A stretch of DNA of 35,235 nucleotides from Clostridiales bacterium (GCA_022768185.1 JALEMS010000046.1:1-35235), one strand, 5' to 3'. Shown: positions 13,247-23,393, counted from the stretch's first letter. Program-made: numbers and translations. Notes: generated from the letters alone by a model not told the origin.

Positions 13247-15697
13247 ATGCGCAAGATGCACTCCAAACAGAAAAACAGCGTCTCCGCCGCGCCGCGCAGA
13301 AAGCTCCCGGTCATTTCCGCGCCGCCGGAGCAAGGGCTGACCGCCGCGCAGGCCGCGGAGCGTGTCGCCGCAGGCTATGCAAACCTTCCCGTCGAGCCGC
13401 CGTCCAAAACGGTCAAGGAAATCATCCTGAGCAATATCTTTACGTGGTTCAACCTCATTTTTATTTTTCTGGCCTGCTGCATCGCCGTGGTTCGCTCGTG
13501 GTACGACCTGATGTTCATGGGCATCGTCGTATGCAACACGGCCATCGGCATCGTACAGGAACTGCGCTCGAAGAAAATGCTCGACAGTCTCACGCTGCTG
13601 TCGGCGCCGAAGGGTACGGTCATACGTGACGGAAAAAAACAGAGCCTGCCGACCGATGCGCTGGTGCGCGACGATATCGTGGAGTTCACGGTCGGCAGCC
13701 AAATCTATGCCGACGCGGTGGTCGTCTCCGGCCAGTGCCGGGCAAATGAGGCGCTCATCACCGGCGAGAGCGACGAAATTCTGAAAAATCCGGGGGACCG
13801 GCTGCTGTCGGGCAGCTTTCTCGTCGCCGGCTCCTGCCGCGCCCGGCTGACCGCGGTGGGCGCCGACTCCTTCGTTTCCCGCCTGACGCTCGAGGCCAAA
13901 AAGCTCAAAAAGCCCAAGCAGTCGGAAATGATGCGTTCGCTGACGGCCATTGTCAAATGGATCGGCATTTTTCTCATCCCGTTCGGCGCGCTGCTGTTCA
14001 TCAAAGAGATTCACTGGGTCGGCTCCAGCGTCCGCGACGGCGTGGTGTCCACCGTGGGCGCGCTGATCGGTATGATCCCGGAGGGGCTGTACCTGCTCAC
14101 CAGCCTGGCGCTGGTGGCCGGCGTGCTGCGCCTGTCGCAGCGCAAAACGCTGGTGCACGAGATGGGCTGCATTGAAACGCTCGCGCGCGTCGATACGCTG
14201 TGCGTCGACAAAACCGGCACCATCACGGAGAATAAAATGATCGTCGAGGACGTCGTGCTGCTGTGCAAGGATCGTTTCATTGCCGACGACATCCGCATGA
14301 TTATGGCAGACTATGTCTACGCCATGAAGGATGACAACGACACCATGGCCGCCCTGCGCCGTTACTTCACCGGCACAGTCAACCACGAGGCCACGGCTAC
14401 GCTGCCGTTCACCTCCGCGAAAAAATACGGCGGCGTCACCTTCACCGACGAACAGACCTATCTGCTCGGCGCGCCGGACGTCATTCTTTCCGGCCCGGCG
14501 CTTGCGCGCATTGACCCGACCATTGCGTCCTATTCCGCCAAGGGCTGCCGCGTGCTGCTTCTGGCGCTGTATGACGGCACCCTGCAGGATGAGACGCTCT
14601 CTGCGCCGGCCATGCCGTTGGCGCTGATTCTGCTGGCCAACAAGGTGCGCGCCGAAGCGCCGGCCACCTTTGACTTCTTCCGCCGGCAGGGCGTGGCCGT
14701 CAAGGTCATCTCCGGCGATAACGCACTGACCGTCTCCGAGGTGGCAAAGCGCGCCGGCATTGAGAACGCCGGGCAGTACGTTGACGCCCGAACCCTCACC
14801 ACCGACCGCGCCATTGCCGACGCCGCCGTGCAGTACACCGTTTTCGGCCGTGTCACGCCCGAGCAGAAGCGCAAGCTCGTGCGCGCCATGAAGGCCGCCG
14901 GGCGCACCGTCGCCATGACCGGCGACGGCGTCAACGATGTGCTGGCCCTCAAGGAGGCAGACTGCTCCATCGCCATGGCCTCCGGCAGCGACGTGGCCGC
15001 ACAGGTGTCGCACATCGTGCTGCTCGACTCGAACTTTGCCTCCATGCCCTCGGTGGTGATGGAGGGCCGCCGCGTCATCAACAACATCGAGCGCTCGGCC
15101 TCGCTCTTTCTGGTCAAAAACATTTATTCCTTCCTGCTGGCCGTCGTCACGCTCTTCTGCACGCTGGCTTACCCGATGAGTCCGTCGCAGCTGAGCCTGG
15201 TGAACATTTTTACCATTGGCATTCCGTCCTTTGTGCTCGCGCTCGAGCCGAACGAGAGCCTTGTGCGCGGAAAATTTCTGGTCAACGTGCTGTACCGCGC
15301 GCTGCCGGCGGCACTGGCAGACTGGCTGCTGGTGCTGGGTGTGCTGAGCTTTGACGCGGTCTTTGGCCTGCAGGCAGACATGGTTTCCACCGTGTGCACC
15401 TATGTGATGGGCATCGTGGGCCTGATGATGCTGCACCGCACCTGCCAGCCCTACAACCGGCTGCGCACCACGCTGATGACTGTGCTGACCATTGGCTTTA
15501 TCCTCGCCTCGCATTTCTTCAAAACCTTCTTTACCCTCGCCCCGCTTGACCGACCGGCATGGCTGGTGCTGGTGGTGTTTGCGCTGCTGGCCTGGCCCGT
15601 CACCTCGGTGATCTCCCGCGGGCTGGATAAGCTGAAGTTCTTTGTCAGCGCCAAAACGCCGCGTCGCCCCCGCCGCCGCGAAGCGCCGCAGTCATGA
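13247..15697 (+). CDS. Cation-transporting P-type ATPase (CtpE/Exp7-like)
   Basis: This 816-residue membrane protein has all P-type ATPase landmarks: actuator loop ITGES near residue 172, the PEGL of the fourth membrane helix near 278, the phosphorylation site DKTGT at 321-325, and the hinge GDGVNDVLALKEAD near 558-571. It has an N-terminal cytosolic extension with no heavy-metal-binding CxxC, and six C-terminal membrane helices. The PEGL motif and overall length fit the P2-like subgroup that includes mycobacterial CtpE and pneumococcal Exp7; Ca2+ or another divalent ion is plausible but not proven. The ATG at 13247 has AAGGAG 8 bases upstream. A TATGAT at 13215-13220 may be its -10, but the -35 is poor. 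It ends at a perfect hairpin terminator. Confidence 0.92.
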   Translation: MRKMHSKQKNSVSAAPRRKLPVISAPPEQGLTAAQAAERVAAGYANLPVEPPSKTVKEIILSNIFTWFNLIFIFLACCIAVVRSWYDLMFMGIVVCNTAIGIVQELRSKKMLDSLTLLSAPKGTVIRDGKKQSLPTDALVRDDIVEFTVGSQIYADAVVVSGQCRANEALITGESDEILKNPGDRLLSGSFLVAGSCRARLTAVGADSFVSRLTLEAKKLKKPKQSEMMRSLTAIVKWIGIFLIPFGALLFIKEIHWVGSSVRDGVVSTVGALIGMIPEGLYLLTSLALVAGVLRLSQRKTLVHEMGCIETLARVDTLCVDKTGTITENKMIVEDVVLLCKDRFIADDIRMIMADYVYAMKDDNDTMAALRRYFTGTVNHEATATLPFTSAKKYGGVTFTDEQTYLLGAPDVILSGPALARIDPTIASYSAKGCRVLLLALYDGTLQDETLSAPAMPLALILLANKVRAEAPATFDFFRRQGVAVKVISGDNALTVSEVAKRAGIENAGQYVDARTLTTDRAIADAAVQYTVFGRVTPEQKRKLVRAMKAAGRTVAMTGDGVNDVLALKEADCSIAMASGSDVAAQVSHIVLLDSNFASMPSVVMEGRRVINNIERSASLFLVKNIYSFLLAVVTLFCTLAYPMSPSQLSLVNIFTIGIPSFVLALEPNESLVRGKFLVNVLYRALPAALADWLLVLGVLSFDAVFGLQADMVSTVCTYVMGIVGLMMLHRTCQPYNRLRTTLMTVLTIGFILASHFFKTFFTLAPLDRPAWLVLVVFALLAWPVTSVISRGLDKLKFFVSAKTPRRPRRREAPQS

Positions 15698-15707
15698 GCA
15701 CAGGAGA

Positions 15708-15753
15708 AAACGCCGGAGGCGGCGTCCCGTTTGGGACGCCGCCTCCGGCGTTT
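15708..15753. terminator. Bidirectional terminator (21-bp perfect stem)
   Basis: The arms 15708-15728 and 15733-15753 are perfectly complementary with a GTTT loop, AAAA at the left foot and TTT at the right. It lies between the converging P-type ATPase and mreB genes. Confidence 0.92.
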
Positions 15754-15772
15754 CCGGCTGCATGAAGCATTG

Positions 15773-16804
15773 TTATCCCTTCATCTGACGGCGGCGGGCC
15801 AGGTTGATCATGCCGTCCTGCATCTCATTGAGCCGGGCAAGCGTCTTGCCCGCGCCGTAGGCCGCGCAGGAGATGGGATCGTCGACCACGGCGGTGCGGA
15901 TACCGGTGTGCTTTTCGATCAGCTTGTCGATGCCCGGCAGCAGGCTGCCGCCGCCGGAGAGCACCATGCCATTCTGCGAGATATCCGAAACCAGCTCCGG
16001 CGGCGTGCGCTCGAGCACCATGTGGATCGTCTCGAGGATGCGGCTGAGCGGTTCGGCAAAGGCCTCCAGAATCTCGGTCGAAGTCACCGTGACCTCGCGC
16101 GGCATGCCGCTGACCAGGCACCGGCCCTTGACGGTCTCGCGCCGCTCGGCGGCAGCCGGCATGGCGCTGCCGATGCTGATCTTCAGCTCCTCCGCCGTTC
16201 GCGTGCCGATCAGGACGTTGTGCTTTCGGCGTATGTAACGCACGATCGCCTCGTCAAAATCCGCACCGGCCACCTTCAGCGACTCGCACTCGGCCACGCC
16301 GTTGAGCGAGACGACCGCCACCTCCGTCGTACCGCCGCCGATGTCCACGATGAGATATCCGGTCGGTCGGGAGATATCCAGCCCCGCACCGGTCGCCGTG
16401 GCGACGGCAGACTCGAGCAGGTAGGCCTTGCGCGCACCGGCCTCGATGGCAGCGTCGAGCACGGCGCGCTCCTCCACGCCCGTAACGCTGCTGGGCACGC
16501 AGATGAGCACGCGGGGCTTAAACAGGCTGAAGGACGTCACACGGTCGATCAGCTCCTTGATCATGCGGCTGGTCATGTCGTAATCGGAGATCACACCGGC
16601 GGTGAGCGGATGCACCGCGACAATGTTGGCCGGCGTGCGTCCCATCATGCGGCGTGCCTCCTCGCCCACCTTCAGCAGCTTGCCGCTGACCTTGTCGACC
16701 GCCACAACGGTCGGCTCACGCAGGGCGATGCCCTTGCCGCGCACATAGACCTGCACGTTCGTCGTGCCCATATCGATCGCGATGTCCCTCTCAAAAAAGA
16801 GCAT
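15773..16804 (-). CDS. mreB: MreB/Mbl-family actin-like protein
   Basis: This 343-residue protein has the actin-fold nucleotide site: phosphate 1 loop AIDMGTTNVQVYVRGKGI (about 9-26), EPTVVAVD, the phosphate 2 loop IVDIGGGTTEVAVVSL near 161-176, and the adenosine loop LSGGGSLLPGIDKLI near 287-301. The MreB hallmark RPANIV-like segment reads GRTPANIVAVHPL. MreB filaments under the membrane guide the cell elongation machinery. The ATG at 16804 has GAGGTGA 6 bases upstream. It is not next to mreC or mreD; it ends a run with comF and recD2. It could therefore be a paralogue of Mbl or MreBH type. Confidence 0.93.
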   Translation of the reverse strand: MLFFERDIAIDMGTTNVQVYVRGKGIALREPTVVAVDKVSGKLLKVGEEARRMMGRTPANIVAVHPLTAGVISDYDMTSRMIKELIDRVTSFSLFKPRVLICVPSSVTGVEERAVLDAAIEAGARKAYLLESAVATATGAGLDISRPTGYLIVDIGGGTTEVAVVSLNGVAECESLKVAGADFDEAIVRYIRRKHNVLIGTRTAEELKISIGSAMPAAAERRETVKGRCLVSGMPREVTVTSTEILEAFAEPLSRILETIHMVLERTPPELVSDISQNGMVLSGGGSLLPGIDKLIEKHTGIRTAVVDDPISCAAYGAGKTLARLNEMQDGMINLARRRQMKG

Positions 16805-16847
16805 GGTCGTTCACCTCATATAGAATCTTTGACAGCTGTGCCGTTTT

Positions 16848-17510
16848 TTAGCCATGCGCGCGTGCAAATGTGCAGCACAGCACGTCCTTTGCCCCTGCCT
16901 GACGCAGGGTAACGGCGCATTCGGAGAGCGTGGCCCCGGTGGTGATGACGTCGTCCACCAGCAGGATCCGCCTGCCGGCGGCAGCCCCGTCGATCGCCCG
17001 ATAGGCCCCGGAAATATTCTCGTATCGGTTTTTCGCCGCGCCGCTTCTTGACTGCGGCGCGGTGTCGCGCACCTTCTTCAGCGTGGAAATCAGCGGCACA
17101 TCCAGCCGCTTTGCCAGCTCCTCGGCCAGCAGGCGGGCCTGATCGTAGCCGCGGCTGCGCAGGCGCCTGCGGGAGAGCGGCACCCAGCTGACAGCGTCAA
17201 ACGCTCCGGCAATGCTTGCGCGGACGCATTCCTCCATCAGCGCGGCACAGGGCGCAGTATAGGCAGCCGCCCCGTAAAATTTGTAGCGGTGCACACAGTC
17301 CTTCACCGGACCTTCGTAATACAGCGGCGAAACACATACGGAAATGCCTCTGCGCTTCTGCCGCCCGCACATGCTTGTCCACGGCAGTACGCGGCGGCAC
17401 GCCGGGCAGACGTCCGGTCCGCCGTGCGGGCCGCCCTTCTCCAGAAAGCGGCGGCAGAATATACACCGCGGCGGGTACAGCAGCTCCAGCAGCCGGTCGA
17501 GCAGCTTCAT
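16848..17510 (-). CDS. comF: ComF family phosphoribosyltransferase-like protein
   Basis: This 220-residue protein has an N-terminal zinc-ribbon-like part (PPRCIFCRRF, then CPACRRVLP, residues about 12-45). The middle block YKFYGAAAY is followed by the phosphoribosyltransferase fold with the PRPP loop RILLVDDVITTGATLSECA near 180-198. ComF acts in natural transformation in several bacteria and can interact with replication and recombination proteins. The ATG at 17510 forms an ATGA overlap with the recD2 stop, so the two are translationally coupled. This supports a shared role in handling single-stranded or incoming DNA, though that is inferred. Confidence 0.92.
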   Translation of the reverse strand: MKLLDRLLELLYPPRCIFCRRFLEKGGPHGGPDVCPACRRVLPWTSMCGRQKRRGISVCVSPLYYEGPVKDCVHRYKFYGAAAYTAPCAALMEECVRASIAGAFDAVSWVPLSRRRLRSRGYDQARLLAEELAKRLDVPLISTLKKVRDTAPQSRSGAAKNRYENISGAYRAIDGAAAGRRILLVDDVITTGATLSECAVTLRQAGAKDVLCCTFARAHG

Positions 17511-19717
17511 GCCTGCGCCCCTTCCGCAAGGCGCACGCGCAGGCCGCTGTAGCGGCGGGTCTGCCGGTAATTGTCGATCATGGACGAGACGATCTGCTCG
17601 TCCCCCACGAGGATCAGCAGCTCCCGTGCGCGGGTGACCGCCGTGTACAGCAAGCCGCGGTGCAGCAGTCGCTGCGGGCCGCTGCCGGCGGCAAGAATCA
17701 CCGCGCGGTATTCGCTGCCCTGCGATTTATGTACCGTCATGGCCCAGGCATGCTCCAGCTCGTCGAGCATGGAGAAGGCATACTCCGCGCACCGGCCGTC
17801 GAAATCGACCGTCACCGTCTCGGCCGACAGGTCGATCTGCGTGATATAGCCAATGTCGCCGTTATAGATGCCCAATCCGGATTTGAGACCGTTTTTCCAC
17901 ATTATATCATAATCATTGCGGATTTGCATCACCCGGTCGCCCTCGCGGAAGGTGATTTCGCCGATTTTTTTCTCTTTTTTCTCCGGAGACGACGGGTTGA
18001 GCGCCGCCTGCAGGCGCAGGTTGAGCGCCGCCGTGCCGGTCTCACGCTGGCGCGTGGGTGTGAGCACCTGGATCTCCCGCGGGTCAATGCCCATTTTCTT
18101 TGGCAGACGCTCGGTGCACAGTCCGACGATGGTTTCCGCCAGCTGCTCCGGCTCCCTGCGGCGCAGGAAGAACAGATCTCCTGTATTCTCGCGCAGATTG
18201 GGATGCTCGCCGGCGTTGATGGCGTGCGCGCTCGTTACGATGCGGCTGCCGCTGCCCTGGCGGAAGATCTCCGTCAGGCGCACCACCGGCACAACGCCGC
18301 TGCGGATGATGTCCGAAAACACGTTGCCCGGGCCGACGCTTGGCAGCTGATCGGCGTCTCCGACCAGAAACAGCCGGCACGCCGGCGGCAGCGCGTCGAG
18401 CAGCGCGGCAAACAGCGAGATATCCACCATCGAACACTCGTCCAGGATCAGCGCATCGCAGGTGAGCGGGTCGCTCGCCGTGCGTCCGAAGCACACCTCG
18501 CTCTCATGCTCGGCAAAGCGCGCCTCCAGCAGCCGGTGTACCGTCACAGCGTCCTGTCCGGTCAGTTCCGTCATGCGCTTGGCCGCCCGCCCGGTGGGCG
18601 CGGCCAGCTGCGTCTCCAGTCCCAGCGCCTCATACAGCGCCAGCACCGCGCGGATGCACGTCGTCTTGCCCGTGCCCGGCCCGCCGGTCAGCACCAGGAC
18701 CTGCCGCCCGGCAGCCAGCTCGATTACCTGCCGCTGTGTCGGGGCATAGCGGATGCCCTGCTTCTTTTCCATTTCGGCGATGATGGCGTCGGTGTCCACC
18801 CGGTCGTGGAAGCGGGTCTGCGCCATGGCGCGCAGGTGCTCCGCCGCCTCGCACTCGCTCTCGTGCAGCCGCGGCAGGTAGCACGCACGCAGGCCGCACA
18901 CCGTGTCGAGCACCACCTCTCCCGTCTCCGTCAGCTCCTGCAGATACTGCTCGACGACCGAGGACTCCACATGGATGAGATTGGTCGTGGCCGCCGCCAG
19001 CTTCTCCCAGGGGATAAAGCAGTGTCCGTTTCGTGTGTTGTGCCGCAGCTCAAACACGATGGCCGCCGACACGCGCGCGGCGCAGTCCCCGTCAAAGCCG
19101 AGGTCGAGCGCCAGCGCGTCCGCCTCCGGGAAGCTGCCGCCGATGTTTCCGGTGGTCATCACATAGGGATTGCCGCACACCGTCTCCAGCGCCCGATCTC
19201 CGTAGGCGGCATACAGGCGCATGGCCAGCAGCGGGCGCAGATTGTGCGAGCTGAGAAATTCCATCAGCCGGCGCACGCCGGCCTTCTTTTTAAAGCTCTC
19301 CGAGATTTCCCGCGCCTTCTGCCGGCTGATGCCGCGCACGGCCACCAGCTTCTCCGGCTCGCGCTCGATGACGTCCAGCGTCCGGTCGCCGAATGCCTGC
19401 ACCAGCAGCGTAGCCGTCGCCGGCCCCACACCCTTGATCGCACCGCAGGCAAGATATTCGTAAATTGCCGACGTGCCCGTCGGCAGCGTACGCTCGGCAA
19501 ACTCGGCGCGGAACTGCTCGCCGTGCGCCGGATGCTGCTGCCACTGGCCGGAAAGCGTCATCTCCTCGCCCGGAGCCGCCATCGGCAGGCAACCGGTCAC
19601 CGTGACGCGGTCTCCGTCCTGGGTGCGCAGGCGCAGCACGGTGTAGCCGTTTTCCTCGTTGCTGTAAATGACGGCGTCTACCCGGCCTGCGATGCTCTCA
19701 ATTCTTTCTTCGTCCAT
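17507..19717 (-). CDS. recD2: RecD2-type SF1B DNA helicase
   Basis: This 736-residue protein has the RecD2 layout. An N-terminal OB-like part and a helix-hairpin-helix region come first (GAIKGVGPATATLLVQAFG near 92-110; AVRGISRQKAREI near 125-137). They precede the helicase core, with Walker A LTGGPGTGKTT near 345-355, the LILDECSMVD motif II, LVGDADQLPSVGPGNV motif III, and the C-terminal MTVHKSQGSEY and YTAVTRARELLILVG motifs. RecD2 is a 5'-3' helicase outside the RecBCD complex, linked to repair and replication stress. The ATG at 19717 overlaps the upstream small membrane-protein gene by 40 bases, and comF overlaps its end, so these form a tight operon. Confidence 0.94.
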   Translation of the reverse strand: MDEERIESIAGRVDAVIYSNEENGYTVLRLRTQDGDRVTVTGCLPMAAPGEEMTLSGQWQQHPAHGEQFRAEFAERTLPTGTSAIYEYLACGAIKGVGPATATLLVQAFGDRTLDVIEREPEKLVAVRGISRQKAREISESFKKKAGVRRLMEFLSSHNLRPLLAMRLYAAYGDRALETVCGNPYVMTTGNIGGSFPEADALALDLGFDGDCAARVSAAIVFELRHNTRNGHCFIPWEKLAAATTNLIHVESSVVEQYLQELTETGEVVLDTVCGLRACYLPRLHESECEAAEHLRAMAQTRFHDRVDTDAIIAEMEKKQGIRYAPTQRQVIELAAGRQVLVLTGGPGTGKTTCIRAVLALYEALGLETQLAAPTGRAAKRMTELTGQDAVTVHRLLEARFAEHESEVCFGRTASDPLTCDALILDECSMVDISLFAALLDALPPACRLFLVGDADQLPSVGPGNVFSDIIRSGVVPVVRLTEIFRQGSGSRIVTSAHAINAGEHPNLRENTGDLFFLRRREPEQLAETIVGLCTERLPKKMGIDPREIQVLTPTRQRETGTAALNLRLQAALNPSSPEKKEKKIGEITFREGDRVMQIRNDYDIMWKNGLKSGLGIYNGDIGYITQIDLSAETVTVDFDGRCAEYAFSMLDELEHAWAMTVHKSQGSEYRAVILAAGSGPQRLLHRGLLYTAVTRARELLILVGDEQIVSSMIDNYRQTRRYSGLRVRLAEGAQA

Positions 19718-20019
19718 TCGTATTCCTTCAACTGTCCGATGCCGTCGCGCTGCAGCAGCTGCGCCGCGCAGCGCGTCGGCTCATCCATTCCCCGATCGAC
19801 AATCTCAATTTCCGCCGGCAGCCGTCCGCCGGAGCGCAGTCGCGCCAGCGCGCGCACCGTTTCCTCCAGGCGCGGCTCCGCGCCCGATACCTCAACGCGC
19901 ACAACCAGGCGCGTTGCCGGCCCCTTTCCGACGCGCGCCAGCAGAATGTCCGCCAGCAGCCACAGCAGCCAGATCAGCACGATGGCGCAGACGGCAGCCG
20001 TGATGATGTGAAACAGCAT
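19678..20019 (-). CDS. Small membrane-anchored protein of unknown function
   Basis: This is a 113-residue protein I cannot assign to a named family. An N-terminal membrane helix (about residues 3-27, ITAAVCAIVLIWLLWLLADILL) is followed by a cytoplasmic alpha/beta-looking part (VVRVEVSGAEPRLEETVRAL, then EIEIVDRGMDEPTR). The start at 20019 has GGGAGG a few bases upstream. Its last 40 bases overlap recD2 in another frame, which argues for a real gene with coupled translation. It lies 47 bases downstream of uvrA. A membrane tether for a DNA-processing complex is only speculation. Confidence 0.75.
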   Translation of the reverse strand: MLFHIITAAVCAIVLIWLLWLLADILLARVGKGPATRLVVRVEVSGAEPRLEETVRALARLRSGGRLPAEIEIVDRGMDEPTRCAAQLLQRDGIGQLKEYEWTKKELRASQAG

Positions 20020-20066
20020 AGACCCGCCTCCCTTCGCGCCATTGTATGAAGCGCAGGGCGCAGTGG

Positions 20067-22901
20067 TTAATCCGTTCCGGAGAGCATGGGTCTGAGAAAC
20101 TGCCCCGTATAGCTGCCGGACGCTTCCGCGCAGCCCTCCGGCGTGCCTGCAAACACGATCTGACCGCCCCCGTCGCCGCCCTCGGGGCCGAGGTCAATGA
20201 GATAGTCGGCACTCTTGATGACGTCGAGGTTGTGCTCTATGACGATGACGGTGTTGCCCGCATCGGTCAGCCGCTGCAGCACCCGGATCAGCATGTCCAC
20301 ATCGGCCATGTGCAGGCCGGTCGTCGGCTCGTCGAGCACGTAGGCGGTGCGTCCGGTGCTGCGCTTGGACAGCTCGGTCGCCAGCTTGATGCGCTGCGCC
20401 TCGCCGCCGGAGAGTGTGGTGGACGACTGGCCCAGACGGATATAGCCCAGTCCGACGTCCAGCATGGTCTGCAGCCGATCCCGGATCTTCGGCAGATTGC
20501 GGAAAAATTCCGCTGCCTCCTCCACCGTCATGTCCAGCACCTCGGCAATATTTTTGCCCTTATAGCGGACCTCCAGCGTCTCGCGGTTGTATCGGCGGCC
20601 CTTGCACACCTCGCACGGAACGTACACGTCCGGCAAAAAATGCATCTCGATCTTCAGCAGGCCGTCGCCCGCACAGGCCTCGCAGCGTCCGCCGCGGGCG
20701 TTGAAGGAAAAGCGTCCTGCGTTGTAGCCGCGCAGCTTTGCATCCTGCGTGGAGGCAAACAGCTCGCGGATGTCGCTGAACACACCGGTGTAGGTAGCCG
20801 GATTCGAGCGCGGCGTGCGGCCGATGGGGCTCTGGTCGATGGCAATCACCTTGTCAAGATACTCCAGCCCGTCCACGCCGCTGCAACGGCCCGGCCGCAC
20901 CTTCGCGCGGTTGAGCCGTGAGGCCAGCGTCTTATACAGCACCTCGTTGATGAGTGAGGATTTTCCGCTGCCGGACACACCGGTCACGCACGTGAAAGCC
21001 CCCAGCGGAATGGAAACGGTGATGTTTTTCAAATTGTTTTCCGCCGCGCCGCGGACGGTCAGACAGTGCCCGTTGCCCGGACGCCGCGTCTCCGGCACGG
21101 GAATGCGCCGCGCGCCGCTGAGATACTGCCCCGTGACGGAGCGCGGGCAGGCACACAGATCGTCCACCGAACCGGCACACACGATCTCGCCGCCGTGCAG
21201 ACCCGCGCCCGGACCGATGTCGACCAGGTAATCCGCGCGGCGGATGGTATCCTCATCGTGCTCGACGACGATGAGGGAGTTTCCGGCGTCGCGCAGGCGC
21301 TCCAGCGTTTTCAGCAGCTTTTCGTTGTCACGCTGGTGCAGGCCGATGGACGGCTCGTCCAGAATATACAGCACACCCATCAGTGACGAGCCGATCTGCG
21401 TCGCCAGACGGATCCGCTGGCTCTCGCCGCCGGAAAGCGTGGCCGAGGCGCGTGCCAGCGTGAGATACTGCAGCCCCACGTTCTGCAGAAAGCTCAGCCG
21501 CGCGGTAATCTCCTTGAGGATCTGGCTGGCGATGAAGCGCTCCCGCTCGGTGAGCTGCAGCGCCTGCAGCCAGGCCAGCGCGTCCTTGACGGACAGCTGT
21601 GTAAACTGCGCGATGCTCAGCCCGCCCACCGTGACGGCCAGCACCTCCTTTTTCAGCCGTGCGCCGCCGCAGTCCGGGCAGACATGCGCGCTCATGCACT
21701 GCTCCAGCTCGCTGCGCACGGAGGGGCTTTGCGTCTCGCGGTAACGGCGTTCCAGGTTGTTCACCACACCCTCGAACGGCTGCTTGAGCACGCCGTAGCC
21801 CTTGCCGCGCTCATAGCGCAGCTCGAGCGGCTCGCCCTTTGTGCCGTAAAGCAGCACGTCGACCGCACGCTCCGGCAAACTGCCGACCGGATCGTCAAGG
21901 CGGAACTGGTATTTTTTAGCCAGCGCCTCATAGTACATCCGGCAGATGGAATCGCCCTTCAGATTCGACCAGCCGGAAGCGACGATGCCGCCCTCAAGCA
22001 GAGACTTTTCCGGGTTCGGCATGATTAGGTCCGGGTCGACGCGCAGCTGAATCCCCAGGCCCGCGCAGGTGGGACATGCGCCGTACGGCGCGTTGAAGGA
22101 AAACATGCGTGCGGTGATCTCATCGATGGAGACACCGCATTCCTCGCACGCATAGTTCTGGGAAAACAGCAGCTGCTCTCCGCTGCCCACCACGTCGATG
22201 AGCACGATGCCGCCCGAGAGCGCCGAGGCGGTCTCCACGGAGTCTGTCAGACGGCGGCCGATGTCCGGCCGGATCACAAGGCGGTCAACGACCACCTCGA
22301 TGCTGTGCTTTTTGTTTTTGTCAAGCGGGATGGTCTCCGTCAGATCATACACGCTGCCGTCCACGCGCACACGCACATAGCCCGAGCGCCGCGCATCCTC
22401 AAACACCTTGGCGTGCTCGCCCTTGCGCCCGCGCACGACCGGTGCGAGCACCTGGATGCGCGTCCCCTCCGGCAGCGCCGCCACCTGATCGACGATCTGG
22501 TCGACGGTCTGCTGGCGAATCTCCCGGCCGCATTTCGGGCAATGCGGGATCCCGATGCGCGCCCAGAGCAGGCGCAGATAATCATAGATTTCCGTCACCG
22601 TGCCGACCGTGGAGCGCGGGTTGCGGCTGGTGGTCTTCTGGTCGATGGAGATGGCCGGAGAAAGGCCCTCGATGAAATCAAGATCGGGCTTGTTCATCTG
22701 GCCGAGAAACTGCCGGGCATAGGAGGACAGGCTCTCGACATAGCGGCGCTGCCCCTCGGCATAAATCGTGTCGAAGGCCAGCGAGGACTTTCCGCTGCCG
22801 GAAAGCCCGGTAAATACCACGAGCCGGTTGCGCGGAATTTCCAGCTCCACATTCTTCAGGTTGTTTTCCCGCGCACCCTTGATGTATATCGTCTCAAGCA
22901 T
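20067..22901 (-). CDS. uvrA: UvrABC excinuclease subunit A
   Basis: This 944-residue protein is the usual UvrA length. It has two ABC modules with Walker [10 protein letters not shown] (32-40) and GVSGSGKSS near 635, and signatures [12 protein letters not shown] and [12 protein letters not shown]. Zinc-binding pairs include [13 protein letters not shown] with CPTCAGLG, and CEACAGDG with CEVCKGRRY. UvrA dimers find DNA damage and load UvrB in nucleotide excision repair. The ATG at 22901 has GGAGG 11 bases upstream, inside the end of the ybaK gene. uvrB is not in the window. It is probably cotranscribed with ybaK from the promoter at 23499-23527. Confidence 0.97.
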   Translation of the reverse strand: MLETIYIKGARENNLKNVELEIPRNRLVVFTGLSGSGKSSLAFDTIYAEGQRRYVESLSSYARQFLGQMNKPDLDFIEGLSPAISIDQKTTSRNPRSTVGTVTEIYDYLRLLWARIGIPHCPKCGREIRQQTVDQIVDQVAALPEGTRIQVLAPVVRGRKGEHAKVFEDARRSGYVRVRVDGSVYDLTETIPLDKNKKHSIEVVVDRLVIRPDIGRRLTDSVETASALSGGIVLIDVVGSGEQLLFSQNYACEECGVSIDEITARMFSFNAPYGACPTCAGLGIQLRVDPDLIMPNPEKSLLEGGIVASGWSNLKGDSICRMYYEALAKKYQFRLDDPVGSLPERAVDVLLYGTKGEPLELRYERGKGYGVLKQPFEGVVNNLERRYRETQSPSVRSELEQCMSAHVCPDCGGARLKKEVLAVTVGGLSIAQFTQLSVKDALAWLQALQLTERERFIASQILKEITARLSFLQNVGLQYLTLARASATLSGGESQRIRLATQIGSSLMGVLYILDEPSIGLHQRDNEKLLKTLERLRDAGNSLIVVEHDEDTIRRADYLVDIGPGAGLHGGEIVCAGSVDDLCACPRSVTGQYLSGARRIPVPETRRPGNGHCLTVRGAAENNLKNITVSIPLGAFTCVTGVSGSGKSSLINEVLYKTLASRLNRAKVRPGRCSGVDGLEYLDKVIAIDQSPIGRTPRSNPATYTGVFSDIRELFASTQDAKLRGYNAGRFSFNARGGRCEACAGDGLLKIEMHFLPDVYVPCEVCKGRRYNRETLEVRYKGKNIAEVLDMTVEEAAEFFRNLPKIRDRLQTMLDVGLGYIRLGQSSTTLSGGEAQRIKLATELSKRSTGRTAYVLDEPTTGLHMADVDMLIRVLQRLTDAGNTVIVIEHNLDVIKSADYLIDLGPEGGDGGGQIVFAGTPEGCAEASGSYTGQFLRPMLSGTD

Positions 22902-22907
22902 TCTGTC

Positions 22908-23393
22908 TCAGTCCTCCGTCGTAAGCGCGGCATACTGCCCGCCGGTCAGATGCAGCAGATCGTCCGGCGCAAGCTCCACCTGCGCGCCGATCTTCCCTGC
23001 GCTGACCACAATGGTGTCATACAGCATGGCCGTCTCATCCACCGCCGTGGGAAACGGCTTTTTCATCCCGACCGGCGAGCAGCCGCCGTGTATGTATCCT
23101 GTCAGCGGCAGAAGCTCGCGCATCGGAATCATCGCCACGGATTTTTCTCCCACCGCGCGCGCCGCACGCCGCAGATCGAGCTTTTCCGCCACCGGGATGA
23201 CGAATACATAACAGCCGCCGCCCGCCCCGCGGGTGACCAGCGTTTTAAACACCATACCCGGATCCAGTCCGAGCAGCTGCGCAACGGTGCAGCCGTCTAC
23301 TGCACCGTCCTCATGGGCATAAGCGTGCGCCGTGTAGGCGATTTTCTTCTGCTCAAGAATGCGCATCACATTTGTTTTCTGCTGTACCGCCAT
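22908..23393 (-). CDS. ybaK: YbaK/EbsC-type Cys-tRNA(Pro) deacylase
   Basis: This 161-residue single-domain protein has YHEDGAV-like [23 protein letters not shown], the [18 protein letters not shown] loop and [14 protein letters not shown], all characteristic of the YbaK/EbsC branch of the INS superfamily. It hydrolyses Cys mischarged on tRNA-Pro and protects translation accuracy. The ATG at 23393 is chosen because GGAGG lies 5-6 bases upstream and homologues begin near this [12 protein letters not shown] segment; a longer frame to 23429 is less likely. uvrA follows after 6 bases. Confidence 0.93.
   Translation of the reverse strand: MAVQQKTNVMRILEQKKIAYTAHAYAHEDGAVDGCTVAQLLGLDPGMVFKTLVTRGAGGGCYVFVIPVAEKLDLRRAARAVGEKSVAMIPMRELLPLTGYIHGGCSPVGMKKPFPTAVDETAMLYDTIVVSAGKIGAQVELAPDDLLHLTGGQYAALTTED

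Noticed and set aside
13214..15514. Minus-strand open frame of about 770 codons antisense to the P-type ATPase
   Set aside because: It has His/Gln/Arg/Gly-rich sequence without motifs, opposite a gene with every P-type ATPase signature.
17216..20011. Plus-strand open frame of about 930 codons antisense to recD2
   Set aside because: It mirrors recD2 codons, has no recognisable domain and is extremely rich in Arg, Gln, His and Ala. It is a shadow frame.
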